Positions 38,198 to 49,358 are shown, numbered from the stretch's first letter. The stretch is DNA of 53,988 bases from Rachicladosporium sp. CCFEE 5018 (GCA_002077045.2 KZ111155.1:882318-936305); one strand, 5' to 3'. Notes: a model not told the origin generated them from the letters alone. A program made the numbers and translations.

Positions 38198-41100
38198 ATG
38201 TCCGTGAGTGACGGCTATGGTAGTGATGGCGATGATACGGCGTTCTTGGCTGCCGCAACGCAGGTTGAAGCGTCACAATCCATGGCTTTCGCCACTTCAC
38301 CACGACCAACAAAACGAAGGCGACTCCGTGGGCCTACTCAGCTTGACGGTGCAAGCTCTCAGGAGCTTGAGTGGTCAGGCAGCGATGGAGATCAGAGCTC
38401 ACCGCAGATTGTGGCACGCAGAGACGCCAGCATCTCAGCTCAGACGCAGCAGAGTGACGCTTCTGGAGATGCTGACGATGATCCCGATTACTACTTCCCT
38501 GGAGAGCTAGAGGCACAGGATGAGCAGCCAAAACAGTCGAAGTATAGGATCCATGTGCCAAAGAACGGTCGCGTGCTTCGAGATCTATACTTAACGCAAA
38601 CGCAAGTCGGTCTCGATGAGGATCCGACCGCACTCAGGGGTGCTATATGGAAGAAGCCCAAGCCGCCACCGCCGCCTTTGTTTAACGGTGGCGCCAGGAC
38701 TCTGGCACCATTCGATCCGGCTTCTCGTGCACCTGTGCGAGGAATCGACTCGTTCTTGCAACGTCAGCCGCTCGCCCGGCGTCAGCCGCCGACAGAAAGC
38801 GATGAGGCACTCGCCAGACGTCTGGAGGCTGAGGAGAATGCTCAGTCCCGGAAGTCATCTAGTTTTACCAATGGGCGACCGGCTTTGCATGCGACACTCG
38901 GCACTCCACTCGGCGACGACCTTGCGGATCTCCCCTCCGATGCGTTTTCGTCGTCCGCGCCAGAGATAGTCGGAGCTACCGAGCTCAATCAGGCTCGTGC
39001 GAATGGTCTGCGCGCACCACAGACGGGCCTCAAACAGATGACCATATTCGGCAAGCCAGCCACTCAAGACCTGACTGCGTCTCAAGCAGCAACAAAGAAA
39101 CACAATTGGCCGCTGTCGGCGCGAGAGGAGCCCGCCACCCATCACAAGCTGGAGGCCGAAGAGATGAAGACCTGGATCTATCCCACAAACCTGGGCAGCA
39201 TCCGTGATTACCAGTTCAACATTGTCACCCGCAGCATGTTCCACAACACCCTCGTTGCACTCCCCACCGGACTTGGCAAGACTTTCATAGCCGCCACCGT
39301 CATGCTGAATTGGTATCGTTGGACCTCGAACGCTCAAATAGTCTTCATGGCACCGACCAAGCCTCTCATCGCTCAACAGATGGAGGCTTGCTATGGCATA
39401 GTAGGCATCAATCGCAAAGACACTGTACTCATGACTGGCGAGACGACACCTGGTATTCGTGCTGAGGAGTGGCTTGACAAGCGGGTCTTCTTTATGACAC
39501 CTCAGACCGTGATTAATGACCTCAAGACAGGCATCTGCGATCCGAAGAAGATCGTGCTCATTGTCGTGGACGAGGCGCACAAGGCGACGGGCGGCTATGC
39601 GTATACTGAGGTCGTGTCATTTCTACGCCGGTTCAACACGAGCTTCCGCGTCCTGGCGCTCACTGCGACTCCAGGCTCCACTGTCGAAGCGGTTCAGGCT
39701 GTTATTGACAACCTAGGTATCGCTCGCATTGAGCTCCGGACTGAGCAATCGCTGGACATCGTTCAGTACACTCACCGCAAGGACATGGAAACTGAGCTGT
39801 TCGACTATAGCGATGAGCAGCAACTCATCATGGACCACATGTCGAAAGCGCTGAAACCCATTCTCGACAAGCTCAATGGGAACAACGCTTACTGGTTAAA
39901 GGATCCGATGTCACTAACTGCATATGGCCTGCAGATGGCAAGAACGCAATGGGCGAGATCTGATACCGGACGCAAGGCGCCGCAAGGATTGAAGGGAATG
40001 GTGCAGGCTCTGTTCACTGTGCTATCTCAAATTGCACACAGTCTGAGCTTGTTGAAGTTCCACGGTATAGCGCCGTTCTTCGCAAGCGTACTCGAGTTCC
40101 AGCGCAACGTCGAGAGCGGGCAGACCAAGGGGAAGTATGCCCAGCAGATCACGCAGTCTGAGGACTGGACGAAGGCGATGAGCTTTATGCGGACGTGGTC
40201 TAACAATCCAGACTTCATCGGCCATCCCAAGCTTCAGTACCTCCGAGAGGTGGTTATGAATCACTTCCTCGATGCTGGCGACAGTGCAGCAAGCACCGCT
40301 CGCGCGACTCGTATCATGGTCTTCGCGTCCTATCGCGACAGTACGCAAGACATATGCAGAGTGCTCAAACGCAACGAGCCGATGATCCGACCCAGCGAGT
40401 TCGTGGGACAAGCCGCTTCGAAGGGCTCGGAGGGGATGAACCAGAAAAAGCAGAATGCTGTGATACAGGACTTCAAGTCTGGAAAATTCAACGTTCTGGT
40501 CGCCACCTCGATCGGCGAGGAAGGTCTGGATATCGGTGATGTGGATCTCATCGTCTGCTACGATAGCTCAGCATCGCCGATTCGCATGTTGCAGCGCATT
40601 GGCCGCACTGGACGGAAGCGTGTAGGTAGAGTAGTGCTCACGCTGATGAGAGGCAAGGAAGAGAATGACTTCGCGAAGGCGAAGGACAACTACAGCCACA
40701 TTCAGAAGACTATCGCCGATGAGAAAAAGTATGCGTACAGAGACGATCAGAGCCCACGCATTCTTCCGAAGGAGGTGCAGCCCGTTGTGGTCAAGCGTGT
40801 CGTCGATATACCGCTCGAGAACAGCCAGCCTGTGGACCTGAACGAGAAAGCTCGCAAGCAACGAGGAAGAGGCAAAGTGAAACGTCCACCGAAGAAGTTT
40901 CATATGCCGGACAACGTGCGCACCGGCTTCGTCAGTGCGAAGAAGCTCGGATCTGCCGGCGAGGAAAGCGATGGAGAGGAAATAGCCTCAAAGGCTGTCA
41001 AGAAGAAAGTACCCACGAAGGCCCCCACGAAGGCCAAGAAGCAATTACCATCACCTGAGCCCGAGCCAGCACAGATCCCTTATCTCGACGATGTCACTCT

Positions 41101-41890
41101 CAATGACGACCAGCAGCGCGAGCTCGAACGCAAGTACGCTCAGACCAATGACATGAGCGACAACACTGTTGTTCAGGCTCCAGATCCTAGCCGCTTTCCT
41201 GACTCCCTCCGAGTTTTGACTTCGACGAAGTATCTCCGCCATGGTCGAGCATTTCACGCTGTCTCGAAGGCTCTGCAGGCCATCCGAGCCATCGATGAGG
41301 ACAAAGTCGAATGCATGAAGTCACTCTTCCAGCAGAGCGACCTGAGGGACATGACAGGCATGCGTGCTCGTCTCATCAGCCCAGTTGCTGAACCGGATTC
41401 AGAACACGAGCTTCCGTCCCTATCCACCATCACAGCCATCAAGAAACGGAAAGCCACGAAACTCAAAGCCGGCGCGAAGACTACTCCTCGCGCTCGTCTA
41501 CAGGCCAAGAAGCCCGCGGCTCACCGGCGCACAAATCGCTCGTCAGACATGGAAGGTTCCGAATCCAGCCCAGAGCCTACGCCCGCACACCTCAAGCTCG
41601 GCACTCAGGGCATCGATCTCGGCTCCCGAGACACGAGTGGCGAGGACAACGATGACGATGAGCTGGATAGTGACTTGGAGCAATTCGTGGTTGGCAGCGA
41701 TCAGCCTGTGGAGGTGGCTAGTAGTTCATTGCCTGGCACGCCGGCAAGGCGAAGAAGACAGTCAGATGTCCTGGTCGAGAGTGATGAGGATGATGCTGTA
41801 GAGGAGGTAGAGGCGCCTGTTGCTGGAAGGGGAAGGCTAAAGAGACGACGCGTCGTGGCGGACGAAGATGAGGATGACGACAACGAATGA
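38198..41890 (+). CDS. MPH1: ATP-dependent 3'-5' DNA helicase Mph1 (FANCM-like)
   Basis: This superfamily-2 helicase unwinds D-loops and remodels replication forks, suppressing crossovers in the nucleus. The single exon encodes 1230 residues, close to the family length. After a disordered N-terminus with a PIP-like QTGLKQMTIF stretch (about 271-280), the helicase core begins with DYQFNIV. It contains Walker A PTGLGKT (about 355-361), the DEAH box (458-461), TATPGST, and motif VI QRIGRTGRKR (about 799-808). The C-terminal third is acidic and basic low-complexity sequence with a mid-block (YAQTNDMSDNTVVQAPDPSR) and an acidic end (DEDEDDDNE). The ATG is in frame with no upstream alternative needed. 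The identification is firm. Confidence 0.95.
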   Translation: MSVSDGYGSDGDDTAFLAAATQVEASQSMAFATSPRPTKRRRLRGPTQLDGASSQELEWSGSDGDQSSPQIVARRDASISAQTQQSDASGDADDDPDYYFPGELEAQDEQPKQSKYRIHVPKNGRVLRDLYLTQTQVGLDEDPTALRGAIWKKPKPPPPPLFNGGARTLAPFDPASRAPVRGIDSFLQRQPLARRQPPTESDEALARRLEAEENAQSRKSSSFTNGRPALHATLGTPLGDDLADLPSDAFSSSAPEIVGATELNQARANGLRAPQTGLKQMTIFGKPATQDLTASQAATKKHNWPLSAREEPATHHKLEAEEMKTWIYPTNLGSIRDYQFNIVTRSMFHNTLVALPTGLGKTFIAATVMLNWYRWTSNAQIVFMAPTKPLIAQQMEACYGIVGINRKDTVLMTGETTPGIRAEEWLDKRVFFMTPQTVINDLKTGICDPKKIVLIVVDEAHKATGGYAYTEVVSFLRRFNTSFRVLALTATPGSTVEAVQAVIDNLGIARIELRTEQSLDIVQYTHRKDMETELFDYSDEQQLIMDHMSKALKPILDKLNGNNAYWLKDPMSLTAYGLQMARTQWARSDTGRKAPQGLKGMVQALFTVLSQIAHSLSLLKFHGIAPFFASVLEFQRNVESGQTKGKYAQQITQSEDWTKAMSFMRTWSNNPDFIGHPKLQYLREVVMNHFLDAGDSAASTARATRIMVFASYRDSTQDICRVLKRNEPMIRPSEFVGQAASKGSEGMNQKKQNAVIQDFKSGKFNVLVATSIGEEGLDIGDVDLIVCYDSSASPIRMLQRIGRTGRKRVGRVVLTLMRGKEENDFAKAKDNYSHIQKTIADEKKYAYRDDQSPRILPKEVQPVVVKRVVDIPLENSQPVDLNEKARKQRGRGKVKRPPKKFHMPDNVRTGFVSAKKLGSAGEESDGEEIASKAVKKKVPTKAPTKAKKQLPSPEPEPAQIPYLDDVTLNDDQQRELERKYAQTNDMSDNTVVQAPDPSRFPDSLRVLTSTKYLRHGRAFHAVSKALQAIRAIDEDKVECMKSLFQQSDLRDMTGMRARLISPVAEPDSEHELPSLSTITAIKKRKATKLKAGAKTTPRARLQAKKPAAHRRTNRSSDMEGSESSPEPTPAHLKLGTQGIDLGSRDTSGEDNDDDELDSDLEQFVVGSDQPVEVASSSLPGTPARRRRQSDVLVESDEDDAVEEVEAPVAGRGRLKRRRVVADEDEDDDNE

Positions 41891-42032
41891 AGTGGATAGA
41901 CTTGCTGTGAAGTGCGGAGTGACTCGTGATGCGCAAACAGCTTCTCGCTCGTATATGCCCAGATATGTATACTCATACGCACAACAAGGTGCCGACACCT
42001 CAACGCAGTACCTACCCAAGCACCACCTCAAT

Positions 42033-42048
42033 AACCCTACAACCCTAA
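42033..42048. promoter_or_regulatory. Telobox-like AACCCTACAACCCTAAA between MPH1 and PhoD-like genes
   Basis: Two CCCTA units lie in the 162-bp convergent intergenic region, 4 bp from the PhoD-like stop codon. It is a near-telomeric sequence with one mismatch between units. A role in 3' processing or factor binding is speculative. Confidence 0.3.
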
Positions 42049-42052
42049 ATAT

Positions 42053-45000
42053 CTACTTCCAAATCTTCCACCCCTTCTTCTTCTCCCCATACCCATTCCC
42101 CTCACCATCCTCCCACTCCGCCCGGCCTCCTCCATCCCTGACCTCCAGTCTCCGCCCCTCGCCTCCCACCGCCCCACCAGTCCCACCACTCAACCCCAGA
42201 AACCTCTCCGCTTTGCTCATGCCGCCTCCTCTCCTGCCAACTTGATCCTCTGCACTCACACCCTCGAACCGCCCCTGCCCAGCCTTCGCAGCCGGTCCCG
42301 ACGGCGCTCCGGGCGCTTGCGCAGGGGAGGGAGAGCGCGAGTAGCTGCCCTCGGACGAGTAGTCCGTATAACTCCCCTCTGAATGTGAAGGGGAAGCAGA
42401 GCGCGGCGGCGGCCCATCGCCATGATCGTTCGGCCGCGGGGCGGAGAGGCGGCGGAAAAGGGATGTGAATTTATTCGGTGGCTTTTGCTGGATGGCGCCT
42501 TGGTTCTGCGAGGGGTAGGGGTGCGGATTCCTATCTACTTGGGGTGGTGGGCCGTGATGCAGAAGTTGAGGCTGTGCGTTCGCGCCTACAGGCGGGTGGC
42601 CGAGGTCGTAGCCGCGGTCGTAGGACGTGCGTTCGGCGCCTGCGGATGTGGGGGGCGGATTGTCGAAGTAGCCGCCTGTAGCCGCTTCGCTGTAGCGCTC
42701 GAGGTTTGGTTGGGGAGCCATGCGGCGGCGGTAGGAGCTGCTGGCTGTGCTTGCTTGACGCTGGACGCCGAGTTCGCCGCCTTGTGAGGCTTGGTGTTGC
42801 TGCGCTACTGCAGTGCCGCCGGCGGCTGTAACGCCGAGGGCTTCGAGCTCTTTGCCGCGGCCGGCTTCGCCAAGAGGGGTCTCGCCTTCGCTGCTGTGGC
42901 CGTCGTCGGAGTAGTCTTCTACACCATTCTTTGGCCCTCGCCTTCTGCTGAGGCGCGCGAAGAGCCCGCCCTTCTCCAGCTTTTGCGGGTACTCGTCCAG
43001 CTGCGGCCCGTCTTCGACGAACAGCGCAGGCACAAGCAATCTGTATCTCTCCGTTCGGCCTCTCGGATCCGTCTGGTCGACCTCAACACACAAGTTCACG
43101 TCCAGCCCACCGTCCAGCGAGATCTCGCCCATCTCTCTACCGTCCAGATTCCCATCCGCACCGCCCTTAGCCGCAGCCTTCCGCGCAGCCTTGACAGACA
43201 TATTCGTCGGCCTCCGATACAGCCCCGGTCTCGGCGCAGCATCAGAAGACATCGAATTACTGCGTTGATGCGATCCAGGATTCGCCATCGACAAGGGTGG
43301 GTTCACGCCACGCTGTCCCTGCGCTGCAGAACCGGAGAAGCGTCGTACAAGCTTATTCATCCCCGTCGCGCTCCGCCCAGTAAGCGACATTGTCCGCCTC
43401 ATACTTCCCGGCGGAAATTGCCTAGTATCCTCCGGTCCCAGCCGTGGACTACCTGGCGGCGTAGTGCCAGGCTTGTAATCCCTAATCGTGCAGAAATTCC
43501 GCCGCGGCAGCAAGTGCGTGTTATTCCGCTTACTCCCATCGACATCATGATCGAACATCGGGATACAATCTTCGTCTGTCTCATGATCAAGATGATGGAT
43601 TTTGTTGCGCTTGTTCAGTACATCGGCCATCATAGGCGGCGGCGGGGTGTTGACGATCGCCGAGCTGATGATGTTGGGCATGTAGCGCCAGTCCTTGTCT
43701 TTCGCAATTCCGAGCTTGGCATTTGAGTAAAACTGCCCCACGGCAGCGAGGTGCACATCGCCACCAAGGATCGTCACGCGGATGGATTTCTCCGCCGCGA
43801 GGGCTTGGAGTTCCTGAATAAACCAGTTGCGCTCTGCTTTGTGGTGTTTGGCTGTCCAGTGGTCGTCCAGGTCGTCTAGAATTTCCACGCCGCCGTCGAA
43901 TTTGTTCACGAAGCCGCCTAGCAAGCCTGTGCGGCCGAGGGCTTTGATGGGATCCATGACTTTGGAGGTGAGGATGTTTTCTAGGAAGTTCAGGCGAGGG
44001 TAGGCGATTGGCACGCCGAGCAGGACTAGCAGATGCTTGGTGCGACCCTTGACCAGCTCTTGCCGGAGTCGTGAGAAGACGATGTCGTAGGTCTCTTGGC
44101 TCAAGATCTCATCTCGCATGCGCTCCGTGCGGCAGTCCAAGCCCAAGAATGCGATATTCGCTCCGAGGTAAGTGAAGATATGCCGACTCAACTCCGCGAT
44201 ATACGGCCCCGGATGCGCACCAAGCAGCCAACTCGGCTCCTCCTTCGCCGTCTCAGCGGGTACCGACTGATGCTGGAACAGCATGTAGTACTTGAACGCC
44301 ACCGCACCAACACCAGTAAATACTCTTGAGCTCATGAAGTGATGTGGATAGCTGCCAAACCCGTCAATAATATCGTGGTCATCCCACAAATTTACCATCG
44401 GAATCTGTGAGTTCGCCATCGAGAACAGACCCTGCGAGAACCACATGCAATATCGGTTCAGGTAGAAGGACTCGAGCTCTTCTTGCATTTCCACGGAAAA
44501 GTCGGCCGAGTGTTTGTGCTCCAAATTCTTGATCTGCAGCCAGTCGCGGAAGAGCGTCGTGTCGCGCATCGCAGCGTCATTGTAAATCTGATCTCCACCA
44601 CCAAGCATGACGTGGAATGGACGGTGCTGGTGTCGATTCAGCACGTCCCGCCAAAGCGGATCAGGGCCAGAGAAGTCATCCGCATTGACGGTCATGGAGA
44701 AGCCGTTGCAGGAGTGGAACATGATGTTCATTGACTCGCCGGCTGCGGGTACCCAGAAGCCGAGTGCAGGACCACGGTTGATGCGGTATGCAATGCGAGT
44801 CTGGACGTTGCGGAGCTCGATCTCGAGATTGAAGCGCCAGAATGTGACGCCGCGTTCGGTGAGGAGGCGGTGGGCTTTCACTTCGCGGTGTTTGCTTAGC
44901 TTCTCGCCATCACGACGTTTGATGCGAGACTTGTCTTGGAAGGTGACTCGTCTGCGTAGACCGCCATCGTCGCCGTCGTGGCTTGTCATGGATTGTGGGC

Positions 45001-47158
45001 CGAGCATTGGCGTGCGGACGGCAGAGTAGAGACCGTAGTTGTTCTCCTCTCGGCTTAGATCGACATGCGCTTCGAGATCATGAGCAGGGCGGACGTACAG
45101 TGGCCGTCCAGTGCGCGAGACCTTCACTTGACCAGCCACAGGGTCCTCGTCTTCAGGCGGTACCTCCATCAGATGCGAGGGAGGCGATTGATGTAAGTCC
45201 GATGGCTGAGCGAACATCCGCAGTACTGGCGGTGTCGCATACTCAGACGAAGCATCCTCCGTGACGATCATGACACTACCTCGCCAGACCTCCCGCCTAC
45301 CGGCTCGTGCACCGCTCTCAGTGCGCAAGCCAGTGTATCGAAGCAGCGGTCCACACTTCAGGAACAGCGCAGGCTTAAATGACTGCGACTCCTCTTCAAA
45401 AGCACCCTCATACTGCGACGATGCAGTCTTGACACCAATATTAGCCTTGTGATTGTTCTGCTGCTTCTCCCACCATGCAGGATCTCGATTCTCCGCTTGC
45501 ATCGCTGTCGGCGCAGACGAAGCATCGTCGAGCTCCAAATCAGCCACAGACAGCTTCGCAATACTAGCAGTTCGCCACTCCTCGAGCGGCACATCGTTCG
45601 GCACATAGCCCCTTCGATCGCCGTGATGATGGTGCAAGAAGTCACGGAAACGATGCTGCTCTTCCTTACTTTGCACGTGTGGCTGACCTTGCGGAGTAGC
45701 AGCGCCGAATCCGACTTGCTCGCTTGCACTCCGGCCGGCCGCAGTTTGGGGTGGGATCGAGTAAGGTACGGGGACATCCTTGGCGGTTTGCACGCTCTTT
45801 GGCGCGATGATGTCATCGTCTTGGAATTTGGCAGCAGCTTTGCGACCATCTCCTGCACCGCGATCCATGCGGTCGTTATGTAGCAGGCCTTTGTCTTCGC
45901 GTACTGAGGTCTCGCGTCGCACCTCGTTACTGCCATTATTCTGACCACTACCGCGTGTGCCACCGTGGCTGGCGAACTGCACAGGCTCCTGCCTACCATA
46001 CTGCCCCGCCGACACAGCTCTCGGCTTCTGCAGCTTCTTACTCTCATTTCTGCCCAGACTGCCATACTGTTCTCGTGCGACGGGGCTGATTGGTGAGTTT
46101 ATGGGAGAGTCGTTCGACTGCGCCTTCCGCCTCTCGTAAGCCGCTTTGCCGCGCTCAGCAGCGGTTCCACCAGCGAACGCCGCCGCAGCACCAGCAAAGC
46201 CTGCGTCCCTAGCGCGATGGCGATACTTGCCGCTAGCAGTGCGCTCGAGTCCGCCGTCTTGGCCATTATCAGGAGCGGCGACTGTGGGCGGCTGTCGCGC
46301 AGTCCGCTGATCGCCGCCATCACGAGCGCGCGACTCGGAAAGACTCCGATCTTGTGCAGGTAGCCCCGCGACAGGCCCGTTCTGCTTCGGAGGACTGTTC
46401 CTCAGCGCATCGCTTGCTCTTCTGAACTTTGCTGCACCGGCCTCGACCTGCTCATCCCGACTCGCGCCTGCAGAGGCGTGTCTCTGCCTGTCATCCCGAA
46501 CCCTCTCAACAGGCTGCGCAGGCCGTCGCGAGCCATCAGACACAACCCTCACTTTGCCTGAGCTGACTGTGCCCGATCTTGCGACTTCTCCTTGACCCTT
46601 GCCGAGCTTGTCTAATGCTCTGCGCTCCGCTTGCTGTGCCTTCGCCCGCTTTTCCTCTTTACTAATGTCATCAAACTTGTACTCCAGCTTCTGCAGCGGG
46701 CTTTTCTCGGGCACTGAGCCTCGGCGCAGTCTGTCCGACGCATTGCTGGCGTGTCTCGCATTGCTCCCAGCATCTGGCGACATCGCGTCAGGCGACCAAG
46801 CTTCCGTGCGCAGGTTCGCCGGCGCGGCGTTGGGATCGATTCGCAACGGCTGCTTCGCGGCAGAGTTCCTGTTACTCCCTCCTGTGCAGGACAGCATTTC
46901 GGACTTCATCATGCTGTACTCATTCGCGGGACGCTGTGGGGCGTAGGTCTCGGGCTGCTGACGCTTTGAGACTGAGCGTTGCGGTGCATGGTTCGAGGTT
47001 GGACCCGCGGTCCGTTCGGAGAATGAGCGTCGCACGTCCGACGATGCGCGAGGAGCTGGTGGCTCGTAGTACTTGTATGGTCCTTCGGGGGCGCCGCGTT
47101 CGTAGAAGCCTTGGCCGTTTTGTTGGAAGAGGCCGGATTGGCGGCGGTTGTCCTCCAT
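42053..47158 (-). CDS. PhoD-like phosphatase-domain protein, 1701 residues
   Basis: A very large fungal protein with a PhoD-like metallophosphatase domain. The single exon starts MEDNRRQSGLFQQNGQGF. About residues 1-550 are disordered, Ser/Arg/Gln-rich and carry a Lys/Glu helix (KSPLQKLEYKFDDISKEEKR). The ordered part follows, with PhoD hallmarks in order: GGGDQIYND (about 852-860), MVNLWDDHDIIDGFG (about 921-935) and ILGGDVHLAAVGQF (about 1127-1140), all probable metal ligands. The C-terminal 450 residues are again disordered with TDYSSEGSYSRSPSP-type motifs. No signal peptide is present, so it is probably cytosolic or membrane-peripheral. The substrate is unknown. Related fungal proteins are commonly of this length and layout. 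Confidence 0.88.
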   Translation of the reverse strand: MEDNRRQSGLFQQNGQGFYERGAPEGPYKYYEPPAPRASSDVRRSFSERTAGPTSNHAPQRSVSKRQQPETYAPQRPANEYSMMKSEMLSCTGGSNRNSAAKQPLRIDPNAAPANLRTEAWSPDAMSPDAGSNARHASNASDRLRRGSVPEKSPLQKLEYKFDDISKEEKRAKAQQAERRALDKLGKGQGEVARSGTVSSGKVRVVSDGSRRPAQPVERVRDDRQRHASAGASRDEQVEAGAAKFRRASDALRNSPPKQNGPVAGLPAQDRSLSESRARDGGDQRTARQPPTVAAPDNGQDGGLERTASGKYRHRARDAGFAGAAAAFAGGTAAERGKAAYERRKAQSNDSPINSPISPVAREQYGSLGRNESKKLQKPRAVSAGQYGRQEPVQFASHGGTRGSGQNNGSNEVRRETSVREDKGLLHNDRMDRGAGDGRKAAAKFQDDDIIAPKSVQTAKDVPVPYSIPPQTAAGRSASEQVGFGAATPQGQPHVQSKEEQHRFRDFLHHHHGDRRGYVPNDVPLEEWRTASIAKLSVADLELDDASSAPTAMQAENRDPAWWEKQQNNHKANIGVKTASSQYEGAFEEESQSFKPALFLKCGPLLRYTGLRTESGARAGRREVWRGSVMIVTEDASSEYATPPVLRMFAQPSDLHQSPPSHLMEVPPEDEDPVAGQVKVSRTGRPLYVRPAHDLEAHVDLSREENNYGLYSAVRTPMLGPQSMTSHDGDDGGLRRRVTFQDKSRIKRRDGEKLSKHREVKAHRLLTERGVTFWRFNLEIELRNVQTRIAYRINRGPALGFWVPAAGESMNIMFHSCNGFSMTVNADDFSGPDPLWRDVLNRHQHRPFHVMLGGGDQIYNDAAMRDTTLFRDWLQIKNLEHKHSADFSVEMQEELESFYLNRYCMWFSQGLFSMANSQIPMVNLWDDHDIIDGFGSYPHHFMSSRVFTGVGAVAFKYYMLFQHQSVPAETAKEEPSWLLGAHPGPYIAELSRHIFTYLGANIAFLGLDCRTERMRDEILSQETYDIVFSRLRQELVKGRTKHLLVLLGVPIAYPRLNFLENILTSKVMDPIKALGRTGLLGGFVNKFDGGVEILDDLDDHWTAKHHKAERNWFIQELQALAAEKSIRVTILGGDVHLAAVGQFYSNAKLGIAKDKDWRYMPNIISSAIVNTPPPPMMADVLNKRNKIHHLDHETDEDCIPMFDHDVDGSKRNNTHLLPRRNFCTIRDYKPGTTPPGSPRLGPEDTRQFPPGSMRRTMSLTGRSATGMNKLVRRFSGSAAQGQRGVNPPLSMANPGSHQRSNSMSSDAAPRPGLYRRPTNMSVKAARKAAAKGGADGNLDGREMGEISLDGGLDVNLCVEVDQTDPRGRTERYRLLVPALFVEDGPQLDEYPQKLEKGGLFARLSRRRGPKNGVEDYSDDGHSSEGETPLGEAGRGKELEALGVTAAGGTAVAQQHQASQGGELGVQRQASTASSSYRRRMAPQPNLERYSEAATGGYFDNPPPTSAGAERTSYDRGYDLGHPPVGANAQPQLLHHGPPPQVDRNPHPYPSQNQGAIQQKPPNKFTSLFRRLSAPRPNDHGDGPPPRSASPSHSEGSYTDYSSEGSYSRSPSPAQAPGAPSGPAAKAGQGRFEGVSAEDQVGRRGGGMSKAERFLGLSGGTGGAVGGEGRRLEVRDGGGRAEWEDGEGNGYGEKKKGWKIWK

Positions 47159-47893
47159 CGTGCTGCGTACAATGATGGCGCAACCTTTTCTAGTCTACTG
47201 TCGTATCTCTGCAGTGAGTAGGTCTGCTATTTCGAGCTCACCATAGCATGGGTCTTATCAAATGGCGAACTTCAAGCTCGGTATCGCAGTGGCATCTTGA
47301 GAGTAATATTGTCGATGAGTCGAGGTATCTCAATGGATGGAAGGTCAATGATCGCGGTATGGTATGCACTATCGCTGCAACGCTGCAAATACGGACGAGG
47401 GAGAATGCAAGGTCACGCGGGTTGAAGAGAGAACAAAAGTTGGTCGTGGTGTGGTGGAGGATGGCTGGGAGCTGCACACCCTTGTACGATGTCCGTGCAC
47501 GTGTGATCGAGCTAGGTACGGAGTATCTTGCCGATGGCTGCCACTGTGCTACACAGATCTGTCCCTTTCTCACTCCGGCTGCGCAGACTTGAGAGTGATG
47601 AGTGCCTGATGAGTTTCTTCGAATGATCAACGGGCTTCAATGGCGAGATATCATCGTCGTCGACCCCACGTGCGCGAAAGCTTAGCAGCCGGCGCTGGCT
47701 CGGCGCGTGCCTTTCTCATCGGAGATACGGGGCATGGCTCCGAGACTCTGACATTCCCAATAGGACCTGAGACAATGCGCCTCGGTCTCCCACAGCAGCG
47801 ATGAGCAAGTATGGCTGAGCGGAGGCAGTCCAGCATATCCCTACCACCTCCTGCTATACCATAGCTAATCTAGTCATTGTCATCGCACCAACA
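47159..47893. other. Divergent promoter region, PhoD-like and ZIP genes
   Basis: About 735 bp. Short frames only. The last 75 bp before the ZIP gene are open in the ZIP frame but contain no ATG, which supports a start codon formed by splicing (47894 with 47948-47949). No RNA gene was recognised. Confidence 0.55.
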
Positions 47894-49200
47894 AGTACGT
47901 CAAACTACCCCCTCAAACCCCTCTCCCCTACTAAACCCCCCCTCCAGTGCTACCTCGAGATGACACCCCCCGCCCCGCCTGCGGCACCCGCACCACCACG
48001 CACTCTTATAACACGCCTCTCCACGTGTTTGCTCTCTTTCTAATCCTCACCCTCAGCACCCTCGCCTGCTCCTTCCCGCTCCTCGCCCGCCGCTACCCAT
48101 CCCTCCCAATCCCCTCCCAAACTCTCTTCATCTCGCGGCACTTCGGCACAGGCGTCTTGATAGCCACAGCATTTGTGCACTTACTCCCGACAGCTTACGG
48201 GAATCTGACGGACCCATGTCTGCCGCGGTTCTGGAACGAGGTCTATCCGGCCATGGCAGGGTTCATAAGCATGTGTTCAGTGCTGGTGGTGGTGGGCGTG
48301 GAGATGGTGTTTGCGATGAAAGGGGCACGGCATGAGCATGGGGTTGATCTGGGGGGGTTGAGGGGCGACGCAGGGGCGCAGAGCAGGGGAGGGTATACGC
48401 GCACGGAGCAAGGGGAGGAGGGGCGGTCGGGGTATGGCGCGTACACGCCCTCTCGTGGCAGCAGCGCAGGAGGCTACATGGACTCCCCGCGCGAAGCAGA
48501 GAGTATACGCAACAAGCCTCTCCCTCCCGAACCTCCCTCAGCGGATTCAGACTCGGATCTCGACCTCGATGAGCTAGAAGAAGACGACCACCGCCCCCTG
48601 AACGGCCACACCTCCAAAGCCTCCCATACCAACTCAAACGGCCACCCCCGCCCCTCTACCAGCAGAATCCACTCCCACGCCCCCACCCCAACAGACCCCC
48701 TCTCCGAACGCCGCCAAATCCTGCAATGCCTCCTCCTCGAAGCCGGAATCCTCTTCCACAGCGTCTTCATAGGTATGGCCCTCTCAGTCTCCACGGGCCC
48801 ACCCTTCTACGTCCTCCTCGTAGCGATTTCGTTCCACCAGACGTTCGAAGGCCTCGCTTTAGGGAGTCGCATAGCAGCGATAAGCTCCTTCAGTACGTCG
48901 AGTCCGAAGCCGTGGATCATGTGTGTGCTGTATGGCGTTACGACGCCGATTGGGCAGGCGGTAGGCTTAGGTGTTCATGGACTGTATGATCCGAGTAGTG
49001 AGGTGGGGTTGCTGATGGTGGGGGTTGTCAATGCTGTTAGTTGTGGTCTATTAGTGTACGCCGGACTTGTGCAGTTGCTGGCAGAGGACTTTCTAAGTGA
49101 AAGGAGTTATGTCGAGCTGAAAGGCAAGCGGAGAGTGCAGGCTTGTGGCGCGGTGATAGGAGGGGCGATGTTGATGGCTTTTGTGGGCGCATTTGCGTGA
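47894..49200 (+). CDS. ZIP-family zinc/divalent metal transporter, start codon split by an intron
   Basis: A membrane transporter of the ZIP (SLC39) family that moves zinc or iron into the cytosol, with 417 residues. Transmembrane segments flank a long cytosolic loop (about 120-255) that is acidic and has scattered histidines (NGHTSKASHTNSNGH, HSHA). The metal-site helices are visible as LFHSVFIGMALS and SFHQTFEGLALG. There is no ATG in frame at the 5' end. The frame reaches back to a CCAG acceptor at 47947, and a GTACGT donor at 47895 follows an A at 47894. Splicing the 53-bp intron (CTACTAAAC branch) joins A to TG and creates the ATG of MLPRDDTPRP. The metal is inferred from the family. Confidence 0.85.
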
Positions 49201-49358
49201 ATGTGTATATAGCATGTCATCTAAAAGCTCATCTACGGCATGCGATCCCTCACACGGGGCTTCGAGCCCTCCATTCCCAGCGAAATCTCATGCGCCGTCC
49301 GAACGCCTACGCTTCCCAGAAAATCACGCCCTCACGTCCGCAATCCACAGCTTCATCA

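Noticed and set aside
42422..43726. Long plus-strand frames opposite the PhoD-like gene
   Set aside because: They are antisense shadows of the disordered and catalytic parts of the 1701-residue protein, with no recognisable motifs.
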